Of a stretch of DNA of 64,000 nt, positions 9,149 to 20,752 are shown in pieces. Within the stretch, counting starts at the first letter, position 1, and each line of letters begins with the position of its first letter. Made by a program: the position numbers and the translations under genes. This DNA is from Comamonadaceae bacterium (GTDB lineage Bacteria > Pseudomonadota > Gammaproteobacteria > Burkholderiales > Burkholderiaceae_C): contig CANGDZ010000003.1 of assembly GCA_947452785.1 (NCBI GenBank), forward strand, positions 37,226 to 101,225, in the 5' to 3' direction. A model generated the notes under the pieces. It worked only from the letters and a program-made list of their open reading frames with translations, did not search any database and was not told the origin of the DNA.

Positions 9149-10174
9149 TCAATGCAATTGAAAATACGTTTTGATCTCAGGTGGCAAGACACGGCCGGTG
9201 TGATGGGCACGTTCAATGATTTGCCAAAAATACCGGTAGCTGGCGCGGTCATGCAACTGACCTTGGTGGCTGATGGGCGCCCACTCCACAGCTTGTGCGG
9301 CCAACACAATCTCGCAAGCCAATTCAATTTCGGCCTCGTTGGGGGCCATGGCCTCCAAGATCGGGCGAATTTGCGCGGGGTGAATGCTCCACATGCGGGT
9401 GTAGCCAAACTCATGTGCGGCGCGTGCAGCAGCAGCACGCATGGCGGGCACGTCATTGAACTCGGTCACCACACAGTGCGAGGGAACTTTGCCGTGGGCA
9501 TGACAGGCGCTGGCGATTTCGAGCTTGGCACGCACCACCAAGGGGTGGGTAAATTGCCCCTGTGCACCCATGCCATGAGATGGAATTGCACCGCCATGGG
9601 CAGAGACGAAATCCATCAAACCAAAACCGAGCGACTGCACACGCGGATGCGCAGCAATCTCAAACGCACGGTGCACGGCCGCAGGGGATTCAATCAACAC
9701 ATGCAAAGGCAGGTCATTGGCTCCGGCCTGAATCAGGGCCTGCTCGGCCAGCAGCACATCGGCCAACGACTCCACTTTGGGCACCATGATATGCACCAAG
9801 CGAGAACCCGCTCGGCCTGCAATGGCGGCCATATCGGCTTGGAAACTGGGATGGTCTACCGGGTGGACGCGAACGGCTACGCGTGCATCGGAGGCTGCAT
9901 TCAAGGCCAACTCGGTGACCAGCGCAGCATGTTCCACCTCGCCGCCCACGGGCGCGCCGTCTTCACAATCCAAGCTCACATCAAAAACGCAGGTGCCAAA
10001 CTCTTGCGTCATCTCGGCTTGCAATTGCAGGCTTTTGCGCATCCGCACTTCGACTCCGCTGTAATGGTCACAGACGGGCAACTGAAGGCCCGAAGCCTGC
10101 GCACCCAGCAGCACATCGCGCGGATGGAGCAAAGACGCCCCCACGCTAGGAATGGCGTGTAAGGCTTTGCTCAT
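9149..10174 (-). CDS. HpcH/HpaI aldolase / citrate lyase beta-like CoA ester lyase
   Basis: 341-residue TIM-barrel protein of the CitE-like family. Seen are SLDCEDGAPVG (metal/acyl-binding Asp-Glu region, about 68-78), the MVPKVES strand near 130, IESPAAV near 160 and FGLMDF near 185. The family cleaves or forms beta-hydroxyacyl-CoAs such as malyl-, citramalyl- or methylmalyl-CoA. No citrate lyase alpha or gamma genes are nearby, so it is a stand-alone lyase. It sits directly after mdh in the TCA unit, suggesting malyl/citramalyl-CoA chemistry or CoA-ester repair; the exact substrate is unknown. Confidence 0.85.
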   Translation of the reverse strand: MSKALHAIPSVGASLLHPRDVLLGAQASGLQLPVCDHYSGVEVRMRKSLQLQAEMTQEFGTCVFDVSLDCEDGAPVGGEVEHAALVTELALNAASDARVAVRVHPVDHPSFQADMAAIAGRAGSRLVHIMVPKVESLADVLLAEQALIQAGANDLPLHVLIESPAAVHRAFEIAAHPRVQSLGFGLMDFVSAHGGAIPSHGMGAQGQFTHPLVVRAKLEIASACHAHGKVPSHCVVTEFNDVPAMRAAAARAAHEFGYTRMWSIHPAQIRPILEAMAPNEAEIELACEIVLAAQAVEWAPISHQGQLHDRASYRYFWQIIERAHHTGRVLPPEIKTYFQLH

Positions 10175-10201
10175 CTTGGCTCCTTGGTTCTCGCAGGGTG
10201 A

Positions 10202-11188
10202 TTAGACCAAGTGGGCCACGCCCGCTTGCTCATCGGTCAACTCTTTCAAAGTCTTGTCGATGCAGCCTTGGCTGAAGGCGTCGATTTCCAAGCCTTCAAC
10301 GACTTTGTATTCACCGTTTTCGCAAGTCACAGGGAAACCAAACATCACGTCTTTGGGAATGCCGTACCAGCCTTGTGAAGGGATGCCCATGGTGACCCAC
10401 TTGCCGTGCGTGCCCAAGGCCCAATCGCGCATGTGGTCGATGGCCGCGTTGGCGGCAGAAGCGGCCGATGACAAGCCACGCGCTTCAATGATGGCCGCGC
10501 CGCGCTTGCCCACAGTCGGCAAGAACACATTGGCGTTCCATTCTTGGTCATTGATCATGGTCTTGACGGATTCGCCGTTGATGGTGGCGAAGCGGTAGTC
10601 CGCGTACATGGTGGGCGAGTGGTTGCCCCACACACACAGTTTTTCGATGTCGGCCACAGCTTTGCCGGTCTTGGCAGCGATTTGCGAAGCGGCGCGGTTG
10701 TGGTCCAAACGCAGCATGGCTGTGAAGTTGCCTGGCTTCAAGTCAGGTGCAGCCTTCATAGCGATGTAGGCGTTGGTGTTGGCCGGGTTGCCAACCACCA
10801 GCACTTTGACGTCGCGTGAAGCAACAGCGTTCAAAGCCTTGCCTTGTGCCGTGAAGATCGCGCCGTTGATGGCGAGCAGCTCAGCGCGCTCCATGCCGGG
10901 GCCACGTGGACGTGAACCAACTAACAAAGCGTAGTCGACGTCTTTGAATGCAGTCATCGGGTCGCCATGGGCTTCCATACCGACCAACAAAGGAAAGGCA
11001 CAGTCTTCGAGTTCCATCATCACGCCGCGCAGAGCTTTTTGCGGACCTTCGACAGGCACTTCCAGCAATTGCAAGATGACCGGTTGGTCTTTGCCCAACA
11101 TTTCGCCAGAGGCGATGCGGAACAGCAATGCGTATCCAATTTGGCCAGCAGCGCCAGTGACGGCAACGCGAACAGGTTTTTTGCTCAT
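10202..11188 (-). CDS. mdh: Malate dehydrogenase (NAD)
   Basis: 328-residue malate dehydrogenase of the cytosolic-type group found in Burkholderiales. The start [19 protein letters not shown] is the family start; the frame is open for 26 more codons upstream. The NAD fold motif [15 protein letters not shown] is N-terminal, the substrate arginines are in [11 protein letters not shown], and the catalytic His lies in [13 protein letters not shown]. It oxidises malate to oxaloacetate. It heads the leftward unit that runs to acnB and is divergent from the GntR regulator, sharing a 255-base control region with a palindrome. Confidence 0.97.
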   Translation of the reverse strand: MSKKPVRVAVTGAAGQIGYALLFRIASGEMLGKDQPVILQLLEVPVEGPQKALRGVMMELEDCAFPLLVGMEAHGDPMTAFKDVDYALLVGSRPRGPGMERAELLAINGAIFTAQGKALNAVASRDVKVLVVGNPANTNAYIAMKAAPDLKPGNFTAMLRLDHNRAASQIAAKTGKAVADIEKLCVWGNHSPTMYADYRFATINGESVKTMINDQEWNANVFLPTVGKRGAAIIEARGLSSAASAANAAIDHMRDWALGTHGKWVTMGIPSQGWYGIPKDVMFGFPVTCENGEYKVVEGLEIDAFSQGCIDKTLKELTDEQAGVAHLV

Positions 11189-11358
11189 GGTGTGAACTCC
11201 AGAAGTGTTGTGAAAGAGGTATCGCAGCACCCCGTCCGGCACACTGCCAGCGAGGCTGTCCGGCAAGCCGGCCTAAAGCGCACAGGTCAAACCAGTGCGA
11301 ACTGCAAACAGCTTTTAAGTGTACCCGCGAAAACCCTGATTCGTCAATCTGTCTTATG

Positions 11359-11370
11359 TCTTATATAAGA
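11359..11370. promoter_or_regulatory. Palindrome TCTTATATAAGA between mdh and gntR
   Basis: A perfect 12-base palindrome, with a partial extra half-site (TCTTATG) immediately to its left, in the 255-base region between the divergent mdh and GntR genes. GntR/HutC-type regulators bind such AT-rich palindromes and often control their own and the divergent gene. It is the natural operator candidate for the adjacent regulator; binding is inferred. Nothing else clear was seen in 11189-11443. Confidence 0.55.
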
Positions 11371-11443
11371 TATGATGAGCCACTTCCTGCTTCTCCATTT
11401 CGCATGTCGCTTCGCATGAGTTGCCGCAACCTCGGCCCCAACG

Positions 11444-12229
11444 ATGAACCACACCGCCTCCTCCGCTGAGCTCCATTCCAGCCCGTCAGATGCATTGGCA
11501 CCGACGCCTGCTTTCAGCCCGCTGTACCAGCAAATCAAAGGTCTGATTCTGCAAGGGCTGCAATCGGGCGAATGGAAACCGGGCGAAGTGATTCCCAGTG
11601 AAATCGAGTTGGCGGCACGCTTTCGAGTCAGCCAAGGCACGGTGCGCAAGGCCATTGACGAGTTGGCCGGCGACCATTTACTGGTGCGCAGACAGGGCAA
11701 AGGCACTTTTGTGGCCACCCACGCCGAGCACCATGTGCAATACCGATTCCTGAAATTGCAACCCGACAACGGCGACCTGAACAGCGAGGGACCGGCGCAG
11801 CGCGAAATCATCGATTGCAAGCGTCTGCGAGCCACCGCCGAAGTGGCCCGCGCCTTAGCGCTGCGTGCCGGCGATGCGGTGCTGCAAGTGCGTCGCGTAC
11901 TTTCGTTTTCAGGTATCCCCACGATTCTCGAAGACCTGTGGTTACCCGGCAGCCCTTTCAAGGGCTTGACCGCCGACCTCTTGGCGGACTACCACGGTCC
12001 GATGTACGCCTTGTTTGAAACCGACTTTGGCGTGCGCATGGTACGGGCGGACGAGAAAATCCGTGCAGTGCTTCCCGATGAAACTCAATGCCGGCTGCTG
12101 CAGGTCACCTCAGGGACTCCCCTGATGAGCGTTGAGCGTGTGGCCTTCACCTACAACGACACCCCTATGGAACTGCGCCGGGGCCTGTACCGTACCGACA
12201 CGCACCACTATCGCAACAAATTGAGCTGA
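11444..12229 (+). CDS. GntR family (HutC/UTRA-type) transcriptional regulator
   Basis: 261 residues. The N-terminal winged helix spans about 25-95, with PSEIELAARFRVSQGTVRKA as the recognition region and LLVRRQGKGTFVA as the wing. A UTRA ligand-binding domain follows (about 110-255). It lies between the divergent mdh-acnB unit and the sdh-gltA unit, so it is well placed to control the TCA cycle in both directions. Its ligand is not evident; UTRA domains bind small organic acids, sugars or amino acid derivatives. Some six in-frame GCC/TCC codons follow the start, and the start itself is not fixed by a strong ribosome site. Confidence 0.9.
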   Translation: MNHTASSAELHSSPSDALAPTPAFSPLYQQIKGLILQGLQSGEWKPGEVIPSEIELAARFRVSQGTVRKAIDELAGDHLLVRRQGKGTFVATHAEHHVQYRFLKLQPDNGDLNSEGPAQREIIDCKRLRATAEVARALALRAGDAVLQVRRVLSFSGIPTILEDLWLPGSPFKGLTADLLADYHGPMYALFETDFGVRMVRADEKIRAVLPDETQCRLLQVTSGTPLMSVERVAFTYNDTPMELRRGLYRTDTHHYRNKLS

Positions 12230-12346
12230 TTTTGTTGGTTTTCTAAATTTGAGCTCTTTACTGAAATGCTCACGTCAGTTTGCTGCGTTGCAATAGAATC
12301 CGTTGAATTGTCTCTGGTTACAGCATCGTTACTCACAGGAAAAAAT

Positions 12347-12778
12347 ATGACTGAACTCGCACGCAAGCGGCCTGAATTTCGCAATATCAACGCGCTGACC
12401 GACCTTCCCTCTTACAGCTTGCCCCCCGCTGGCTGGGTTTCCATCCTGCACCGCATCAGCGGACTTTTGATGTTCGCCTTGTTGCCTTTCATCATTTGGA
12501 TGTTCGACAACTCCATCACCTCTGAATTTTCTTACGCCAAATTCACCGCCGTTTTCAACGTCGGTTGCAGCTTTGTGCCTGGCTGGATGATGAAGTTGGT
12601 GGCTCTGGCCTTGATCTGGGCTTATCTGCACCACTTTATTGCCGGCCTGCGTCACCTGTACATGGACGTGAACCACGCCGTGAGCAAAGAGTTCGGCAAG
12701 TCGTCGGCCTTGGTCACTTTGACTTTGAGCCTGGGCCTGACCGCCGTGCTGGGCGCCAAGCTGTTTGGTCTGTACTGA
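12347..12778 (+). CDS. sdhC: Succinate dehydrogenase cytochrome b556 subunit
   Basis: 143-residue membrane anchor of complex II with three hydrophobic helices. The family N-terminal motif RPEFRNI...GWVSILHRISG binds near the quinone site, and HHFIAGLRHLYMD carries the haem-ligand His. The start at 12347 has GGAAAAA upstream. First gene of the sdhCDAB-sdhE-gltA unit; 22 bases separate it from sdhD. Confidence 0.95.
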   Translation: MTELARKRPEFRNINALTDLPSYSLPPAGWVSILHRISGLLMFALLPFIIWMFDNSITSEFSYAKFTAVFNVGCSFVPGWMMKLVALALIWAYLHHFIAGLRHLYMDVNHAVSKEFGKSSALVTLTLSLGLTAVLGAKLFGLY

Positions 12779-12800
12779 ATAACAAGAAGGAATTAAACCT

Positions 12801-13169
12801 ATGTCATCCGTCAATTATGGCTCCAAGCGCATCGTCACCGGTGCAGGTTATGGCTTTCGCGACTGGCTGGGCCAGCGGGTCACAGCGGCATTGATGGCCC
12901 TGTTCACAGTCATTTTGTTGGCACGCGTGATCTTCACCTCCGGCCCGATCGGCTACGAAGAATGGGCCGGTATTTTTGCTTCGCAATGGATGAAAGTGCT
13001 GACTTTCACCGTGATCTTGGCTTTGCTCTTTCACGTGTGGGTGGGCGTTCGCGATATCTGGATGGATTACATCAAGCCCGTCGGTGTCCGTCTGGTCTTG
13101 CACATTGCTTCCATGGTTTGGTTGCTCGGCTGTGCGGGCTGGGCCATTCAAGTGCTGTGGCGTCTTTGA
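12801..13169 (+). CDS. sdhD: Succinate dehydrogenase hydrophobic anchor subunit
   Basis: 122-residue second membrane anchor. It has three predicted transmembrane helices and the motif HVWVGVRDIWMDYIKP, whose His supplies the second haem ligand and whose Asp-Tyr region lies at the quinone site. An AAGGA element precedes the ATG. It is located between sdhC and sdhA as expected. Confidence 0.95.
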   Translation: MSSVNYGSKRIVTGAGYGFRDWLGQRVTAALMALFTVILLARVIFTSGPIGYEEWAGIFASQWMKVLTFTVILALLFHVWVGVRDIWMDYIKPVGVRLVLHIASMVWLLGCAGWAIQVLWRL

Positions 13170-13214
13170 TCACATCGTCTATCGCATCGTTCCTGTTTCA
13201 AATTCATATTCACC

Positions 13215-15014
13215 ATGACATATTCCAAAGACAAGATCGCCAAACGTAAATTTGACGTGGTCATCATCGGCGCTGGCGGCTCCGGTATGCGCGCTTCCTT
13301 GCAACTGGCTCGCGCAGGCCTGAACGTGGCGGTGCTCTCCAAAGTGTTCCCCACCCGTTCACACACCGTGGCGGCGCAAGGCGGCATCGGCGCTTCGCTC
13401 GGCAACATGAACGAAGACAACTGGCACTACCACTTCTATGACACCGTCAAAGGCTCCGACTGGCTCGGCGACCAAGACGCAATTGAATTCATGTGCCGCG
13501 AAGCTCCTAAAGTCGTGTACGACTTGGAGCACATGGGCATGCCTTTCGACCGCAACCCGGACGGCACGATTTATCAGCGCCCCTTCGGCGGCCACACCGC
13601 CAACTACGGCGAAAAAGCCGTGGAACGCGCTTGCGCAGCCGCTGACCGCACAGGTCACGCCATGCTGCACACCTTGTACCAGCAAAACGTGGCCGCCAAG
13701 ACCACCTTCTTTGTGGAATGGATGGCCCTCGACTTGATCCGCGACGCCGACGGCGACGTGGTCGGTGTGACCGCCCTGGAAATGGAAACCGGCGAGCTGT
13801 ACACGCTGGAAGCCAAGACCACCATGTTGGCCACGGGCGGCGCGGGCCGAATTTTTGCAGCCTCGACCAACGCCTTCATCAACACCGGCGACGGCTTGGG
13901 CATGGCGGCGCGTGCAGGCCTGGCTTTGGAAGACATGGAGTTCTGGCAATTCCACCCCACTGGCGTGGCCGGTGCTGGCGTGCTGTTGACCGAAGGCTGC
14001 CGCGGCGAAGGCGCGATCTTGCGCAACAGCAACGGCGAGCGCTTCATGGAGCGTTATGCCCCCGCCTACAAAGACTTGGCGCCCCGCGACTATGTGTCGC
14101 GCTGCATGGACCAAGAGATCAAAGAAGGTCGCGGCTGCGGTCCAAACAAGGACTACATCAACCTCGACATGACCCACTTGGGCGCCGACACCATCATGAA
14201 GCGTTTGCCTTCGGTGTTCGAAATTGGCCATAACTTTGCCAACGTCGATATCACCAAAGAGCCGATCCCCGTGATCCCCACCATCCACTACCAAATGGGC
14301 GGCATCCCGACCAACATCAATGGTCAAGTGGTGACGCAAGACGCCAACAACCACAGCGTGGTGGTGAACGGTTTGTACGCTGTGGGCGAATGCTCTTGCG
14401 TCTCGGTGCACGGCGCCAACCGTCTGGGTACCAACTCCTTGCTCGACTTGCTGGTATTTGGCCGCGCAGCGGGCAATCACATCGTGGACTTCCACAGCAA
14501 AGTCAAAACCCACAAGCCGCTGCCTGAGAACGCAGCCGACCTGTCATTGGAGCGCCTGAACCGCCTGGAAACAGCAAGCGATGGCGAGTACGCACAAGAT
14601 GTGGCCAACGACATCCGCGACGCGATGCAGCAGCACGCCAGCGTGTTCCGCACCCAAGCCATGATGGACGAAGGCGTAGAGGCCATCGCCAAGTTGCGTG
14701 AGCGCGTCAGCCAGATCGGTTTGAAGGACAAATCCAAGGTGTTTAACACCGCGCGCATCGAAGCACTGGAAGTCGAAAACCTGATCGAAGCCGCACAGGC
14801 CACCATCGTCTCAGCCGCTGCCCGAAAAGAAAGCCGCGGCGCACACACCGTAAACGACTACGGCGACACGCCCGAGCATCCGAACGGTCGTAACGACCAA
14901 GACTGGCACAAGCACACCTTGTGGCACAAAGAAGGCAATGCGCTGACTTACAAGCCCGTGCAAATGAAGCCACTGACCGTTGAGAGCATCAAGCTCCAGA
15001 CCCGTACTTTCTGA
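13215..15014 (+). CDS. sdhA: Succinate dehydrogenase flavoprotein subunit
   Basis: 599 residues, full length. N-terminal VVIIGAGGSGMRA binds FAD; SHTVAAQGGIGASLGN carries the His to which FAD is covalently attached; the catalytic HPTG and GECSCVSVHGANRLGTNSL motifs are present. It oxidises succinate to fumarate on the cytoplasmic face. The assembly factor SdhE, needed for flavinylation, is encoded three genes on. Confidence 0.98.
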   Translation: MTYSKDKIAKRKFDVVIIGAGGSGMRASLQLARAGLNVAVLSKVFPTRSHTVAAQGGIGASLGNMNEDNWHYHFYDTVKGSDWLGDQDAIEFMCREAPKVVYDLEHMGMPFDRNPDGTIYQRPFGGHTANYGEKAVERACAAADRTGHAMLHTLYQQNVAAKTTFFVEWMALDLIRDADGDVVGVTALEMETGELYTLEAKTTMLATGGAGRIFAASTNAFINTGDGLGMAARAGLALEDMEFWQFHPTGVAGAGVLLTEGCRGEGAILRNSNGERFMERYAPAYKDLAPRDYVSRCMDQEIKEGRGCGPNKDYINLDMTHLGADTIMKRLPSVFEIGHNFANVDITKEPIPVIPTIHYQMGGIPTNINGQVVTQDANNHSVVVNGLYAVGECSCVSVHGANRLGTNSLLDLLVFGRAAGNHIVDFHSKVKTHKPLPENAADLSLERLNRLETASDGEYAQDVANDIRDAMQQHASVFRTQAMMDEGVEAIAKLRERVSQIGLKDKSKVFNTARIEALEVENLIEAAQATIVSAAARKESRGAHTVNDYGDTPEHPNGRNDQDWHKHTLWHKEGNALTYKPVQMKPLTVESIKLQTRTF

Positions 15015-15027
15015 TCAGGCCAACACC

Positions 15028-15732
15028 ATGACAAAACGCACGTTCCAAATCTACCGCTACAACCCCGACGTTGACACCAAGCCTTACATGCAGACCATCG
15101 AGGTCGAATTGGACGGTCATGAGCGCATGCTCTTGGACGCTTTGATGAAACTCAAAGCCGTGGACCCCACCATCTCGTTCCGCCGCTCATGCCGCGAAGG
15201 CGTGTGCGGTTCAGACGCCATGAACATCAACGGCAAAAACGGTCTGGCCTGTTTGACCAATATGAACACGCTCAAGGGCACCATCGTGCTCAAGCCCCTG
15301 CCCGGCCTGCCGGTGGTGCGCGACGTGATTGTGGACATGACCCAGTTCTTCAAGCAATACCACTCGATCAAGCCTTACTTGGTCAACGACAGCCAACCGC
15401 CTGAAAAAGAGCGCTTGCAGTCGCCAGAAGAGCGCGACGAGTTGAACGGCCTGTACGAGTGCATCTTGTGCGCCAGCTGCTCCACCAGCTGCCCTTCTTT
15501 CTGGTGGAATCCCGACAAGTTCGTCGGCCCCGCCGGCCTGCTGCAAGCCTACCGCTTCATTGCCGACAGCCGCGACCAAGACACCGCCGGCCGTTTGGAT
15601 AACTTGGAAGATCCGTACCGCCTGTTCCGCTGCCACACCATCATGAACTGTGTCGATGTCTGCCCCAAGGGTTTGAACCCCACAAAAGCCATCGGCAAGA
15701 TCAAAGAAATGATGGTTCGTCGCGCTGTCTGA
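15028..15732 (+). CDS. sdhB: Succinate dehydrogenase iron-sulfur subunit
   Basis: 234 residues starting at MTKRTFQIYRYNPD. It has three Fe-S cluster motifs in order: SCREGVCGSDAMNINGKNG for [2Fe-2S], CILCASCSTSCP for [4Fe-4S] and CHTIMNCVDVCPKGLNP for [3Fe-4S]/[4Fe-4S]. It carries electrons from SdhA to the SdhCD quinone site. It begins 13 bases after sdhA. Confidence 0.98.
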   Translation: MTKRTFQIYRYNPDVDTKPYMQTIEVELDGHERMLLDALMKLKAVDPTISFRRSCREGVCGSDAMNINGKNGLACLTNMNTLKGTIVLKPLPGLPVVRDVIVDMTQFFKQYHSIKPYLVNDSQPPEKERLQSPEERDELNGLYECILCASCSTSCPSFWWNPDKFVGPAGLLQAYRFIADSRDQDTAGRLDNLEDPYRLFRCHTIMNCVDVCPKGLNPTKAIGKIKEMMVRRAV

Positions 15733-15742
15733 GTTACTCACA

Positions 15743-16054
15743 GTGCTCGATTCACCCTACATCGTTGGCGACGCCCAACTCGACGGTCTGGATGCCCAGA
15801 GCCCGTTGAGCGAGCGCGCCCTGAGCAAGCTGCGCTGGCGCACCCGCCGCGGCCTGCTTGAAAACGATTTGTTCATCGAGCGTTTTTTTTCACGGCATGA
15901 ATCTGGCTTAACGGTTGGGAATGCGCGTGGCATGTATGTCTTGATGGATCTGGCCGATAACGATTTGATGGATTTGTTTCTCCAGCGCAAACCCTTGTCG
16001 CCCGAGATCGCCACACCTGAAGTGCGTGAAGTATTGGACATGCTGTTGGCCTGA
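15743..16054 (+). CDS. sdhE: FAD assembly factor SdhE (YgfY/CptB family)
   Basis: 103 residues, starting at a GTG 10 bases after the sdhB stop. The diagnostic motif is RRGLLENDLFIERF (the RGxxE motif, about residues 34-47), followed by the acidic DNDLMDLFL helix. The protein promotes covalent attachment of FAD to SdhA. About 20 residues precede the usual family start, so an internal start is possible. Lies between sdhB and gltA, the standard Burkholderiales location. Confidence 0.9.
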   Translation: MLDSPYIVGDAQLDGLDAQSPLSERALSKLRWRTRRGLLENDLFIERFFSRHESGLTVGNARGMYVLMDLADNDLMDLFLQRKPLSPEIATPEVREVLDMLLA

Positions 16055-16097
16055 CGGGCTGGCCGCATTTTGAAAACTATTTTTGAGGAAATTAATC

Positions 16098-17402
<1,305 letters not shown>

Positions 17403-17448
17403 GCTGCTCAGCCGTCTTGCAGGTGACTGGAAACAGTCACCCAGCCCG

Positions 17449-17484
17449 AAAAGCCCGCCAAGGTTCACCTTTTGCGGGCTTTTT
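17449..17484 (+). terminator. Intrinsic terminator after gltA
   Basis: AAAAGCCCGC (17449-17458) pairs with GCGGGCTTTT (17474-17483), followed by more T residues. It lies 47 bases after the gltA stop and before leuC, separating the two units. Confidence 0.85.
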
Positions 17485-17530
17485 TGCGTTCAAGAACGCA
17501 TAAAATGCGGGGTTGCTTCGAAGGAAAACC

Positions 17531-18952
17531 ATGGCCCGCACGCTGTATGACAAGATTTGGGACGAGCATGTCGTCCACACCGAAGAAGACGGCACGGCCG
17601 TGCTGTACATCGACCGTCACCTCGTTCATGAAGTGACCAGCCCGCAAGCTTTTGAAGGCTTGCGCCAAGCCGGCCGCAAGGTCTGGCGCGTTAGCTCCAT
17701 CGTAGCCACGGCCGATCACAACACACCTACCACCGGCTGGGAATTGGGCTACGATGGCATCACCGACCCGATCAGCAAAGAACAAATCACCACGCTGAAC
17801 AGCAACATGGCCGAGTTCGGCTCTGCGGCGTTCTTTCCGTTCATGTCCAAGCGCCAAGGCATCGTGCATGTGATTGGCCCTGAAAACGGCGCCACCCTGC
17901 CCGGCATGACCGTGGTTTGCGGCGACTCCCACACCTCCACCCATGGCGCTTTTGGTGCATTGGCGCACGGTATTGGGACCAGCGAGGTGGAACACGTGAT
18001 GGCCACCCAGACCCTGCTGGCCAAAAAAGCCAAGAACATGCTGATCAAAGTGGACGGTCAGGCGGCCAAGGGCGTGACGGCCAAAGACATCGTGCTGGCC
18101 ATCATCGGCAAAATCGGCACCGCTGGCGGCACCGGTTACACCATTGAATTTGGCGGCGCCGCGATCCGCGCCCTCTCCATGGAAGGCCGCATGACCTTGT
18201 GCAACATGGCCATCGAAGGCGGTGCACGCGCCGGCTTGGTGGCGGTGGACGAAAAAACCATCGACTACGTCAAAGGTCGCTTGCTCTCGCCCACCGGTGT
18301 GGAGTGGGATCACGCCGTAGCCTATTGGAAAACCTTGCAGTCGGATGCCGGCGCGCATTTTGATGCGCTGGTGGAACTCGACGCCAGTGCCATCCTGCCG
18401 CAAGTGACCTGGGGCACCTCGCCCGAAATGGTGCTGGGCATCGACGGCCTGGTGCCTGACCCTGACAAAGAAAAAGACGCCAATAAGCGCAGCGCCATCG
18501 AACGCGCCCTGACCTATATGGACCTGCAGCCTGGCAAGGCGCTGAACGACTTGTTTGTAGACAAGGTCTTCATCGGCTCTTGCACCAACAGCCGCATCGA
18601 AGACATGCGCGAAGCTGCCGCCGTGGTGAAAAAGCTCGGCCAAAAAGTGGCCAAGAACATCAAGCTTGCCATGGTCGTGCCGGGCTCGGGTTTGGTGAAA
18701 GAACAGGCCGAACGCGAAGGCCTGCATGAGATCTTCAAGGCCGCAGGCTTTGAGTGGCGCGAACCCGGTTGCTCCATGTGCCTGGCCATGAACGCCGACC
18801 GCTTAGAACCCGGCGAACGTTGCGCGTCTACGAGCAACCGCAACTTTGAAGGCCGTCAAGGCGCCGGCGGCCGCACACACTTGGTCAGCCCCGCAATGGC
18901 TGCCGCTGCGGCCATCCACGGCCACTTTGTCGACGTGCGCAAATTCGCCTGA
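17531..18952 (+). CDS. leuC: 3-isopropylmalate dehydratase large subunit
   Basis: 473 residues beginning [15 protein letters not shown], the family start, with AAGGAAA upstream. The [4Fe-4S] ligands are in [13 protein letters not shown] and [29 protein letters not shown] is the conserved aconitase-family stretch. With LeuD it isomerises 2-isopropylmalate to 3-isopropylmalate in leucine synthesis. First gene of leuCDB. Confidence 0.98.
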   Translation: MARTLYDKIWDEHVVHTEEDGTAVLYIDRHLVHEVTSPQAFEGLRQAGRKVWRVSSIVATADHNTPTTGWELGYDGITDPISKEQITTLNSNMAEFGSAAFFPFMSKRQGIVHVIGPENGATLPGMTVVCGDSHTSTHGAFGALAHGIGTSEVEHVMATQTLLAKKAKNMLIKVDGQAAKGVTAKDIVLAIIGKIGTAGGTGYTIEFGGAAIRALSMEGRMTLCNMAIEGGARAGLVAVDEKTIDYVKGRLLSPTGVEWDHAVAYWKTLQSDAGAHFDALVELDASAILPQVTWGTSPEMVLGIDGLVPDPDKEKDANKRSAIERALTYMDLQPGKALNDLFVDKVFIGSCTNSRIEDMREAAAVVKKLGQKVAKNIKLAMVVPGSGLVKEQAEREGLHEIFKAAGFEWREPGCSMCLAMNADRLEPGERCASTSNRNFEGRQGAGGRTHLVSPAMAAAAAIHGHFVDVRKFA

Positions 18953-18966
18953 TCGGATCACACACC

Positions 18967-19620
18967 ATGCAAAAATTCAACGTACACAAAGGCCTCGTGG
19001 CCCCGATGGACCGCGAGAACGTAGACACCGACGCCATCATCCCCAAACAATTTCTCAAGTCGATTCGCAAAACCGGCTTTGGTCAAAATTTGTTTGACGA
19101 ATGGCGTTACTTGGACCACGGCGAACCCGGCCAAGACCCGGCCAGCCGCAAGCCCAACCCCGACTTCGTGCTGAACCAGCCGCGCTACCAGGGCGCCTCG
19201 GTGCTGCTGGCACGCAAAAACTTTGGTTGCGGTTCATCCCGTGAACACGCGCCTTGGGCGATTGACCAATATGGCTTTCGCTGCGTGATCGCACCCAGCT
19301 TTGCCGACATCTTTTTCAACAACTGCTTTAAAAACGGTCTGCTGCCCATCGTGCTGCCCGAAGCCACCGTGGCCAAGTTGTTTGATGAAGTCTTGGCCTT
19401 CCCCGGCTACCAACTTACCATCGACCTGGAACGCCAAGTCATCTTGCGCGCCCAAGGTGAAGAGATTCCTTTTGACGTCCAAGCCTTTCGCAAGTACTGC
19501 CTGATCAATGGCTTTGACGACATTGGCCTGACCCTGCGCCATGCCGACAAAATCAAGGCCTACGAAGCTGAGCGCTTGGCCACCAAGCCCTGGCTGGCCC
19601 ACACCGCCACCACGGCTTAA
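18967..19620 (+). CDS. leuD: 3-isopropylmalate dehydratase small subunit
   Basis: 217 residues; the swivel-domain partner of LeuC. Typical motifs are [17 protein letters not shown] near the N-terminus and [14 protein letters not shown] near residue 83. It starts 14 bases after leuC. In many relatives a tiny entericidin-like gene sits between leuC and leuD; there is no room for one here. Confidence 0.98.
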   Translation: MQKFNVHKGLVAPMDRENVDTDAIIPKQFLKSIRKTGFGQNLFDEWRYLDHGEPGQDPASRKPNPDFVLNQPRYQGASVLLARKNFGCGSSREHAPWAIDQYGFRCVIAPSFADIFFNNCFKNGLLPIVLPEATVAKLFDEVLAFPGYQLTIDLERQVILRAQGEEIPFDVQAFRKYCLINGFDDIGLTLRHADKIKAYEAERLATKPWLAHTATTA

Positions 19621-19646
19621 ACATCCAACACCTTCTGGAACTTTCT

Positions 19647-20732
19647 ATGAAAATCGCAGTCCTCCCCGGTGATGGCATCGGCACCGAAATCGTCGCTGAA
19701 GCCGTCAAAGTCCTGAACGTTCTGGACTTGAAATTTGAAATGGAAACCGCCCTGGTGGGCGGTGCGGCTTATGACGCGTTTGGCCACCCGCTGCCCGAAG
19801 CCACGCTCAAGCTGGCCATGCAGTCGGACGCCGTGCTGTTTGGTGCAGTGGGCGACTGGAAGTACGACACGCTGGACCGCCCCCTGCGCCCCGAGCAAGC
19901 CATTTTGGGCTTGCGCAAAAACATGGGCCTGTTTGCCAACTTCCGCCCTGCCATTTGCTACGAGCAATTGGTGGACGCCTCCAGTCTCAAGCCCGAGCTG
20001 ATTTCGGGCTTGGATATTTTGATCATCCGCGAGTTGACCGGTGACATTTACTTTGGTCAGCCGCGTGGCCGACGCATCGCCACCGACGGTCACTTTCCCG
20101 GTGCCGAAGAAGCCTTTGACACCATGCGCTACTCCAAGCCCGAGATCGAGCGCATCGCGCATGTGGCTTTCCAAGCCGCGCGCAAGCGCAAAGCCGCGGG
20201 CAAAGAAGGCCGCGTCACCAGCGTGGACAAAGCCAACGTGCTGGAGACCTTCCAGTTCTGGAAAGACGTGGTCACCGAAGTCGGCAAAGAGTACCCGGAC
20301 ATTGCGCTGGACCACATGTACGTGGACAACGCCGCCATGCAACTGGTAAAAGAGCCCAAGCGTTTTGACGTGGTGGTGACGGGCAATATGTTTGGCGACA
20401 TCCTGTCCGACGAAGCCTCCATGCTCACCGGCTCGATCGGCATGCTGCCTTCGGCCAGCCTGAACACGAAAAACCAGGGTCTGTACGAACCCAGCCATGG
20501 CAGCGCGCCAGACATCGCCGGCAAAGGCATTGCCAATCCGCTGGCCACTATTTTGTCGGCCGCCATGATGCTGCGATTCAGCTTGAACCAAGAAGCCTCG
20601 GCCCAGCGCATTGAAGCTGCGGTGCAAGCCGTGCTGCAGCAGGGCCTGCGCACCAGCGACATTTACAGTGCAGGCACAACCAAAGTCAGCACCGCGCAAA
20701 TGGGTGACGCGGTGGTCAAAGCCTTGGGCTAA
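19647..20732 (+). CDS. leuB: 3-isopropylmalate dehydrogenase
   Basis: 361 residues. N-terminal [11 protein letters not shown], the Arg-rich substrate region ([14 protein letters not shown]), the [10 protein letters not shown] motif and the metal-binding [17 protein letters not shown] are all present. It oxidatively decarboxylates 3-isopropylmalate with NAD. It ends the leuCDB unit; a hairpin terminator follows at 20753. Confidence 0.98.
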   Translation: MKIAVLPGDGIGTEIVAEAVKVLNVLDLKFEMETALVGGAAYDAFGHPLPEATLKLAMQSDAVLFGAVGDWKYDTLDRPLRPEQAILGLRKNMGLFANFRPAICYEQLVDASSLKPELISGLDILIIRELTGDIYFGQPRGRRIATDGHFPGAEEAFDTMRYSKPEIERIAHVAFQAARKRKAAGKEGRVTSVDKANVLETFQFWKDVVTEVGKEYPDIALDHMYVDNAAMQLVKEPKRFDVVVTGNMFGDILSDEASMLTGSIGMLPSASLNTKNQGLYEPSHGSAPDIAGKGIANPLATILSAAMMLRFSLNQEASAQRIEAAVQAVLQQGLRTSDIYSAGTTKVSTAQMGDAVVKALG

Positions 20733-20752
20733 GCCGGCTGCTGCTACAAAAC

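Noticed and set aside
12230..12346. A palindrome for the GntR regulator upstream of sdhC
   Set aside because: I searched this gap by eye for TCTTATAT-like sites and found none.
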